DNA of 34,563 nt from a virus: positions 1 to 34,563 of IMG/VR virus record IMGVR_UViG_3300042300_001193. The stretch is one strand, 5' to 3'. Made by a program: the position numbers and the translations under genes. Shown in pieces: positions 29,793 through 34,563 of the stretch (the stretch's first letter is position 1; the number at the start of each line of letters is the position of its first letter). Under the pieces are notes generated by a model. That model searched no databases. It was not told where the DNA came from and worked only from the letters and a program-made list of their open reading frames with translations.

Positions 29793-30047
29793 ATGGCATC
29801 AAATACCACAATAATAAACAAATCAGAATACTTATACGATCTCAATAGTTTACATGCATTTACGAGTAGTTTAAAATGCAAAGTTAGAATTGGCAACTTT
29901 ACCGAATCTAATACGATAAAGTGGGATGCATTAGTAGAACAAAAAGATGGTTCTGTTCATCAAATAATTTGTAATGACTTGAAATCTCTAGTAAAAGAAA
30001 CTGCCGAATGGCTCAGGACCAAATATTTTGAAAAATTAGAATTTTAG
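29793..30047 (+). CDS. Hypothetical protein
   Basis: 84 residues. SEYLYDLNSLHAFTSSLKCKVRIGNF, then KWDALVEQKDGSVHQIICNDLKSLVKETAEWLRTKYF: helix, strand pair, helix. The overall pattern resembles that of the 28934 product (a Lys/Trp-centred strand pair then a helix), suggesting but not proving a common origin. No function. Followed by a promoter gap of 56 bases. Confidence 0.5.
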   Translation: MASNTTIINKSEYLYDLNSLHAFTSSLKCKVRIGNFTESNTIKWDALVEQKDGSVHQIICNDLKSLVKETAEWLRTKYFEKLEF

Positions 30048-30056
30048 TTGTTTTTG

Positions 30057-30085
30057 TTGATCACTCGTGATACTATAATTATAGT
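30057..30085 (+). promoter_or_regulatory. Sigma70-like promoter of the metallophosphoesterase gene
   Basis: TTGATC (30057-30062), a 17-base spacer and TATAGT (30080-30085). The perfect palindrome CTATAATTATAG spans the -10 (30073-30084), and ATCAC-TC-GTGAT covers the -35 side. The -35 to spacer segment (TTGATCACTCGTGA) resembles the 28778 promoter (TTGACTAGTCGTGA). Confidence 0.55.
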
Positions 30086-30103
30086 TATAGTCGAGGTATT
30101 GAA

Positions 30104-30823
30104 ATGAAAAAGTATACTGAAATAAAAATAGTATGCATAAGTGATACTCACACTAAGCACACACAATTAAAGACAGTGCCAACTGGTGATATTCTTATAC
30201 ATTCTGGCGACATCACCAACGTTGGCGAGATTAATAGTCTTTATTCTTTTTTGTCTTGGTTCGATAAATTTGAACACCAGCATAAAATATTCATAGCAGG
30301 GAATCACGATTGGTGTTTTGAGAAGTTTCATTATAATGCCACTAGTTGTTATCAAATTTTAAAAAAGTTTCCCAATATTACATATCTGCATCATCAATCT
30401 CATTATATTTCATCGTATGACCTGAACGTGTTTGGTTCGCCATACACACCATATTTTTTTGATTGGGCATTTAACATACCAAGAGGTAAACTTTTTGCAT
30501 ATTGGGATCAGATACCAACAAACACCGATGTATTAATTACTCACGGTCCTTGTTTTAACATCTTAGATAAGAATTTAAATGGCGAAGCGTGTGGTGATGT
30601 AGAACTTTTGAATGCAGTTAAAAAGTTAGACAATCTGAAATTGCATGTTTTTGGTCACATACACACTAAACAATATGACTTACAGACTAAGAAAAAATTT
30701 GGTGTAAAGTTTGTAAATGCATCGGTATTAGATGAACACTATGAATTGTTAAATCAGCCCGTTGTTGTGAAGATGAGAAGAGATTTTAATGATGTAAACA
30801 GTAAATGGGTTGTATCAAGATAG
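30104..30823 (+). CDS. Calcineurin-like metallophosphoesterase
   Basis: 239 residues, GAGGT site. All five metal-site blocks are present: VCISDTHTKH (D and H), ILIHSGDIT (D), FIAGNHDWCF (N, H), VLITHGPCF (H) and HVFGHIHTKQY (GHxH). The spacing resembles the MPPED-type family (compact, about 240 residues) rather than long nucleases. It would hydrolyse a phosphodiester or a nucleotide second messenger; in phages this family can act on signalling nucleotides, but the substrate cannot be told from sequence. It has its own promoter, and its stop codon overlaps the ribosome-binding site of the zinc-ribbon gene. Confidence 0.85.
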   Translation: MKKYTEIKIVCISDTHTKHTQLKTVPTGDILIHSGDITNVGEINSLYSFLSWFDKFEHQHKIFIAGNHDWCFEKFHYNATSCYQILKKFPNITYLHHQSHYISSYDLNVFGSPYTPYFFDWAFNIPRGKLFAYWDQIPTNTDVLITHGPCFNILDKNLNGEACGDVELLNAVKKLDNLKLHVFGHIHTKQYDLQTKKKFGVKFVNASVLDEHYELLNQPVVVKMRRDFNDVNSKWVVSR

Positions 30824-30834
30824 GAGAAGAACAT

Positions 30835-31032
30835 ATGCCCATAGTTGAATATAAATGTCAAAGATGCGATCATACATTTGAGAATGTAGAATTTAGTGAG
30901 GAAGATAAACCAACTTATTGTGCCGATTGTATGGCTACGGATACTCTAGTACGAGTTTTTCCATTACCTAGTAAGCCTCAATTTAAGGGTAAAGGCTTTT
31001 ATGAAACGGACTATAAAAAGAAAACTGATTAA
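30835..31032 (+). CDS. FmdB-type zinc-ribbon protein (copy 2)
   Basis: 65 residues from ATG 30835, with an AGGAGAAG site; the frame extends 10 codons upstream into the previous gene. MPIVEYKCQRCDHTFENVEF and YCADCMATDTLVRVF provide two CxxC pairs. It is shorter than copy 1 (12639-12893) but aligns over the whole ribbon (MP..YKCQ.C.HTFE, then CxxC). A C-terminal GKGFYETDYKKK tail is common to many FmdB proteins. Function unknown. Confidence 0.75.
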   Translation: MPIVEYKCQRCDHTFENVEFSEEDKPTYCADCMATDTLVRVFPLPSKPQFKGKGFYETDYKKKTD

Positions 31033-31050
31033 ACTTAACAAAGGATGTAA

Positions 31051-31362
31051 ATGAGTGCTGAAAATGTATTGTTGAACGTTGTGACAAGAGATAAAAATGA
31101 TCCATTATCCATTTCTTGGAGACAAGCTAAGGTAAATGGAATAACTTGCTCGACCAAACCTGGAGATTTTAGATTGACTCTTTATTTTGATGATTCTCCT
31201 AGTGTGACCGTGGGATTTTTCCTTAAAGACTCATCGACTGTAGAAACTATTTTAAATTTATTGACAAAAGATTATGATTTGGCACTGAAACCCGCTTTAC
31301 TAGAAAATGATGGTGTGCTAAAATACCAACTAGGCTCAACATTTGTGGAAATATTTCTGTAA
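31051..31362 (+). CDS. Hypothetical protein
   Basis: 103 residues with an AAAGGA site. Mixed strands and helices (ENVLLNVVTRDKNDPLSISW, DFRLTLYFDDSPSVTVGFFLKDSS, ETILNLLTKDYDLALKPALL). No cysteine pair beyond a single Cys, no known motif. It lies in tandem before the RNA ligase. Confidence 0.5.
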   Translation: MSAENVLLNVVTRDKNDPLSISWRQAKVNGITCSTKPGDFRLTLYFDDSPSVTVGFFLKDSSTVETILNLLTKDYDLALKPALLENDGVLKYQLGSTFVEIFL

Positions 31363-31370
31363 GGCATATA

Positions 31371-32396
31371 ATGAGAAAATTAGCTTCTGTTAGAAAAATA
31401 GCAGACATCAATTCGATTCCTGATGCCGATAATATAGTCGTAGCTAGGGTCGATGGATGGTCGTGTGTAGTTAGAAAAGATCAATTTAATGTTGGTGATA
31501 AAGTTGTTTATTTGGAGATTGATTCTGTCGTTCCAGTTGATCTACTGAAACGTGCAAATTTGTGGGATGAAAAGACATCAAAGGGTAAATTGAGAGGGCC
31601 TGGTGGTGATAGAGTAAAAACGATTACTATTAGAAATCAAATATCACAAGGTTTGGTATTTCCGCTTCAAGGATTTGTGGATGTATCAACGGCAGAAGGT
31701 GCTGATGTCACAGAACAATTAGGAATAACAAAGTACGAACCAGAATTGAAATTCATATATGCGGATATACTTGGCAAGTTTCCGCATTTCATAAGAAAAA
31801 CAGATCAAGAAAGAATACAAAACATGTTTTCTCATCTACAGTCACTACCACACGATTTGAAATTTGAGGTGAGTGAAAAATTAGATGGTAAAAGTGCAAC
31901 GTTCTTTCATCATGAAGGTAGATTTGGCGCTTGTAGTAGAAACTTTGAGCAGAAACTAGGTAAAGAAAGTGCATGGTATTGTGTTGCTGAAGAATTGGAA
32001 CTTAATCACAGATTGAAAGGTACTTCTGTCGCCTTACAGGGAGAATTAATAGGACCAGGAATACAATCGAATTCATATAAATTGAAAAAACCTACTCTCA
32101 AGATATTTGATGTATTTGATATAAGAAACCAGAGATATTTTTCTTCTCAAGAGAGAATGGACTTTTTAAGTTTGATAGGACTCGATGCAAGATTACATCA
32201 TGTACCAACGTTTAGTAATGTAAGTTTGGAGGATTTTGAATCTCTGGATATTTTAATAAACTGGGCAGATGGCAGATCTGAATTGGCAGATGTACCAAGA
32301 GAAGGTCTTGTGTTTAAGTCTTTTGGTGATGCACGTAACTATACCTCTTTTAAGGTGATATCAAATGAATGGCTCAGAGGAAATAAAAATTCGTGA
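31371..32396 (+). CDS. RNA ligase, Rnl5 (DraRnl) type
   Basis: 341 residues, the length of Deinococcus RNA ligase DraRnl (342). The N-terminal 110 residues (MRKLASVRKIADINSIPDADNIVVARVDGWSCVV.. FNVGDKVVYLEIDSVVP) form the OB-like module characteristic of Rnl5 and distinguish it from T4 Rnl1 and Rnl2. The nucleotidyltransferase core follows: motif I EKLDGKS with adenylated Lys at K170, FGACSRNFE (motif Ia/III region), ALQGELIGPGIQ (motif IIIa/III), and the motif IV/V stretch PREGLVFKSFG..TSFKVIS. It seals nicked RNA, probably in RNA repair after host nuclease attack. No polynucleotide kinase gene is seen nearby. Confidence 0.85.
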   Translation: MRKLASVRKIADINSIPDADNIVVARVDGWSCVVRKDQFNVGDKVVYLEIDSVVPVDLLKRANLWDEKTSKGKLRGPGGDRVKTITIRNQISQGLVFPLQGFVDVSTAEGADVTEQLGITKYEPELKFIYADILGKFPHFIRKTDQERIQNMFSHLQSLPHDLKFEVSEKLDGKSATFFHHEGRFGACSRNFEQKLGKESAWYCVAEELELNHRLKGTSVALQGELIGPGIQSNSYKLKKPTLKIFDVFDIRNQRYFSSQERMDFLSLIGLDARLHHVPTFSNVSLEDFESLDILINWADGRSELADVPREGLVFKSFGDARNYTSFKVISNEWLRGNKNS

Positions 32397-32580
32397 TATA
32401 ATTAGATGTAGGGGTGAATTGTACTCAGTTTTGCGTGTTAAATCATCCTTGAAAATGCTAAGGGTGATTAAACCGCACGGCGATCAGCATGGCAAATGGA
32501 TAAAAATGAGCGATTGTGAATTTGTTGGTAGACCTATTTTTGATTTTTTAAAGGGATGGTGTCCGGAGGGTAGAATATGA
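32365..32580 (+). CDS. Small beta-rich hypothetical protein
   Basis: 71 residues starting inside the last codons of the RNA ligase. SEEIKIRDIIRCRGELYSVLRVKSS, LRVIKPHGDQHGKWIKMSDCEFVG suggests an SH3-like or OB-type barrel, often used for nucleic-acid or protein contacts. Possible helper of the ligase by overlap, otherwise unknown. Overlaps next ORF by four bases. Confidence 0.5.
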   Translation: MNGSEEIKIRDIIRCRGELYSVLRVKSSLKMLRVIKPHGDQHGKWIKMSDCEFVGRPIFDFLKGWCPEGRI

Positions 32581-32798
32581 ACGACGACGATGTAGATAGA
32601 ATAATTAAAATCATAGATTTGAATAGAAAGTTCTTATTCTTTTTGATCGGCATAATAGTAGTTTGTTTTCTCTTTAGTGGTTGTGCCGATTTTAAAGAGG
32701 CATTCTTTCCAGAAGAAGATCCTTGCGTTGGACCTAATTGGAGATATCTATCGGAATGTAAAACAGATCCGGACTTCGATGTTGATGAATATTACTAA
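32577..32798 (+). CDS. Small membrane protein with lipobox-like Cys
   Basis: 73 residues. About 19 polar residues precede a hydrophobic helix (FLFFLIGIIVVCFLF, about residues 19-34) followed by SGCAD, a lipobox-like end. The long N-terminal polar segment is atypical for a lipoprotein, so a single-pass membrane protein is equally likely. The C-terminal 38 residues are acidic, with two cysteines (Cys-50, Cys-61). ATGA overlap with the previous gene. Confidence 0.5.
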   Translation: MNDDDVDRIIKIIDLNRKFLFFLIGIIVVCFLFSGCADFKEAFFPEEDPCVGPNWRYLSECKTDPDFDVDEYY

Positions 32799-33414
32799 AA
32801 TTCTTTTTGATTATTATAATTCTGTAAATCGAGCAGAAGTTTCGCCACACAGTGTGGCCACAGATCCCATATTAACCAATTTCAATTCAAGCAGAAGTTT
32901 TACTCGACAGGCCATTGTACTACAAACCGCAAAATCAATATTCGCAAAGGCGATGTCTTATGGCATAGATCATACACAGATATTTCATATAGTAAATTTT
33001 CTTTGGGATATCAAACTTTCTAACTCACAGTGCTATACATTTTTTTTGGAAGAGTTTCCTGATATATCGATTGAGTTTATTATAGGCGAATTGACTTCAT
33101 ATGTTTCTAATTCGAGTGAAATTGCTATAGGATTTTTTGTATTAGAATTTAATAACAGTGACGATAAGACTCCATCTGTAATAGATCCAAATTTTAATAT
33201 TTCTTATGTGTGTGTTCCTAGTTCATCGAATAATAGAATAAGAGGGCCAAACAGATATACGACGAAGCATGGCGAGTTTACATTTGAGCGCAGACATAGT
33301 GATCGTGTATATCGAAACCTTGGTGCTAATTTTAATTCGGTAAAATGTAATGAATGGTTTGAGGGAATCATTAAATATGTGCTGCTTAAAAACGTTAAAT
33401 CTGATTTCAAATAG
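32785..33414 (+). CDS. Hypothetical protein, first of a three-gene set with shared N-terminal motif
   Basis: 209 residues from ATG 32785 (ATG 32779 is an alternative; the frame extends further up inside the previous gene). N-terminus MNITKILFDYYNSVNR resembles the N-termini of the next two genes. A helical body (FTRQAIVLQTAKSIFAKAMS) and the WDIKLSNSQCYTFFLEEFPDIS region lead into a C-terminal part with Arg/Asn-rich strands (SNNRIRGPNRYTTKHGEFTFER). No recognised family or catalytic motif. Overlap with the upstream ORF by 14 bases. Confidence 0.5.
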   Translation: MNITKILFDYYNSVNRAEVSPHSVATDPILTNFNSSRSFTRQAIVLQTAKSIFAKAMSYGIDHTQIFHIVNFLWDIKLSNSQCYTFFLEEFPDISIEFIIGELTSYVSNSSEIAIGFFVLEFNNSDDKTPSVIDPNFNISYVCVPSSSNNRIRGPNRYTTKHGEFTFERRHSDRVYRNLGANFNSVKCNEWFEGIIKYVLLKNVKSDFK

Positions 33415-33460
33415 TTTTTAAGACCTTTTTTTATCGTTTCCCGAAAGGATGTTAATCAAT

Positions 33461-34006
33461 ATGGAAGATAAAAAAACTATAAACATCACCAAAGAGATAC
33501 TTCAGTATCATAATACTTATGGCATCGGTACGCACCTACTTAAACACGATAATCCAATATTAGAAAACTTTATTGTTGATTGTGAGCGAGAATATCATTT
33601 GCCTTATTTGGAATTGATGGAAAAAATCATTCTAAAAAATCAAAGTGTCGTTCCATATTGTCTAAACGTAAATCACAAGTTGTCAATGTGTTACGTATTT
33701 GAAGAAGGCAAATATCAAGTTTTGGCAATAGTTGGAATTTCTCCTGTCGATTTTGAATTAATTGTATTTTACGTGTTGACTAAGAATACAGGAATGAAGT
33801 ACAATTCAATTATATATGTTGAATGTCCACCTTGTGCCGTTGCCGGTAGTAAAAGTGGTCCTTACATAGTATTCGCCGATGACAGAACTACCATTCATAG
33901 AAAGTATGGAGAAAAGCTAGAGATATCTTCTTTTACACAAAAAGATAGAATTAATACTATTGTGAGAATAATATATGGAACAAAAAAAGCTGAATATCAT
34001 AGATGA
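33461..34006 (+). CDS. Hypothetical protein, second of the set
   Basis: 181 residues from ATG 33461 (AAAGG 12 bases upstream; ATG 33449 also possible). After TINITKEILQYHNTYGIG at the N-terminus, it has VDCEREYHLPYLELMEKIIL, and a strand-rich centre (KYQVLAIVGISPVDFELIVFYVL), then YVECPPCAVAGSKSGPYIVF, a PPC-AG loop that could hold a nucleophilic Cys. The C-terminus is a basic helix. Unknown function. Overlaps the next gene by 32 bases. Confidence 0.5.
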   Translation: MEDKKTINITKEILQYHNTYGIGTHLLKHDNPILENFIVDCEREYHLPYLELMEKIILKNQSVVPYCLNVNHKLSMCYVFEEGKYQVLAIVGISPVDFELIVFYVLTKNTGMKYNSIIYVECPPCAVAGSKSGPYIVFADDRTTIHRKYGEKLEISSFTQKDRINTIVRIIYGTKKAEYHR

Positions 34007-34415
34007 GATTAGAAACTGGCACTATTCCGATGGTCATAAAACTATTTGTCCCACGATTAGAAATAATTTCGATGTAGAGTTCATTGATTGTAATCCTTTT
34101 ACCACAACACACAACGCAAAAAAATTACAATTATACTCGGCACACGGATATGACTTTAAAAATAGAATAGATCATTCAATTAGAATCTGGTCAAGGCCTT
34201 TGTACACACAAGTATTTTTGTATGAGAAGCAAACTAATAACATTTTGTTATCACTAAACAAAGACCACGTATACGATCAATACGAATTTACTAGTGCAGG
34301 TCACACTATAAAGTTTGAAAACCTAGAAGAACATAAATCAAAATTACAAAAGCTATTGTTTGTTCTTTTTCTGTCTCAACGCAATGTATCAAATTCTATT
34401 GGGAGCAAGTTATAA
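33975..34415 (+). CDS. Hypothetical protein, third of the set
   Basis: 146 residues starting inside the previous gene. KKLNIIDEIRNWHYSDGHKT echoes the N-terminal motif of the two genes upstream; thereafter ISIRIWSRPLYTQVFLYEKQTN-like strands (HSIRIWSRPLYTQVFLYEKQ) and a C-terminal helix. No recognised domain. The gene ends two bases before the ATG of the last, truncated gene. Confidence 0.5.
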   Translation: MEQKKLNIIDEIRNWHYSDGHKTICPTIRNNFDVEFIDCNPFTTTHNAKKLQLYSAHGYDFKNRIDHSIRIWSRPLYTQVFLYEKQTNNILLSLNKDHVYDQYEFTSAGHTIKFENLEEHKSKLQKLLFVLFLSQRNVSNSIGSKL

Positions 34416-34417
34416 AA

Positions 34418-34563
34418 ATGAGCACAAGTAGAAGTGGATTTTTAAAGGGATTGAATAAACTCGGCTTCAGTGAGAAGTCGGTAAACACACAAATGAATAG
34501 ATATTTTCCCAGAGAGTTTTTTGAAAAGGGTGATCACGTAGTTGCAATGTCAACAAAGAATAA
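34418..34563 (+). CDS. Hypothetical protein, 3' end cut off by window
   Basis: ATG at 34418 with GGGAG upstream; open to the last base (48 codons plus two bases). The visible N-terminus is basic (STSRSGFLKGLNKLGFSEKS, then a REFFEKGDHVVAM segment) and has no recognised motif. It continues the tandem small-gene array. Confidence 0.5.
   Translation, partial: MSTSRSGFLKGLNKLGFSEKSVNTQMNRYFPREFFEKGDHVVAMSTKN

Overview
The window is a contiguous piece of a T4-type (straboviral-like) myovirus genome, almost certainly a marine one. It is AT-rich (roughly one third G+C by eye) and very gene-dense, with stop/start overlaps nearly everywhere. It carries T4 core replication genes (primase gp61, RNase H, gp59, gp32), late transcription coactivator gp33, and T4 tail genes (gp4, gp26, a gp54/gp19-type tube protein, gp48, gp53, a gp27-like hub). 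It also has the auxiliary set typical of marine T4-like phages: ThyX, a B12-dependent ribonucleotide reductase, PhoH, Hsp20 and a class Rnl5 RNA ligase. The host cannot be fixed from the sequence. No tRNA, CRISPR array, integrase or insertion sequence was found.

Layout. 1-3.5 kb: the 3' end of a tail/adhesin-type structural gene, small conserved proteins of unknown role, a cyclotransferase-fold protein and an overlapping spanin pair. 3.5-16.4 kb (all plus): DNA replication and nucleotide metabolism (primase, ThyX, RNR, RuvC-like nuclease, DEDDh exonuclease, RNase H, PhoH, dNMP kinase, gp33, gp59, gp32), closed by a strong hairpin after gp32. 16.8-22.1 kb (minus): a tail operon read right to left as gp4, an unknown conserved protein, a tube-like protein, gp26, a 59-aa ORF in the -1 frame, a two-TM protein and a tape-measure-like protein with a lytic transglycosylase domain. 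22.1-25.4 kb (plus): gp48, gp53 and the hub protein, divergent from gp4 with only 17 bp between starts. 25.4-34.6 kb (plus, one minus gene): an accessory region of small, mostly unrecognised genes punctuated by sigma70-like promoters with inverted repeats, plus DUF1937, Hsp20, a metallophosphoesterase, a zinc ribbon and the RNA ligase. The window ends inside a gene.

How it fits together. RNR, ThyX, dNMP kinase and perhaps the DUF1937 protein feed dNTPs to the gp61/gp59/gp32/RNase H replisome. gp33 implies T4-style late transcription, and exact TATAAATA late-promoter boxes lie before a putative capsid-internal protein (5390) and before gp48 (22020, inside gp4), and on the minus strand before the tube protein (21267). 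The most notable signal is a textbook -1 slippery heptamer (T TTT TTA) two codons before the gp26 stop, with the 59-aa ORF in exactly the -1 frame and a tape-measure-like gene downstream: a probable G/GT-type programmed frameshift for tail chaperones in a T4-like phage. The second is a DUF5661 protein with a T4-type capsid-targeting leader behind its own late promoter, suggesting a protein packaged in the head and ejected into the host.
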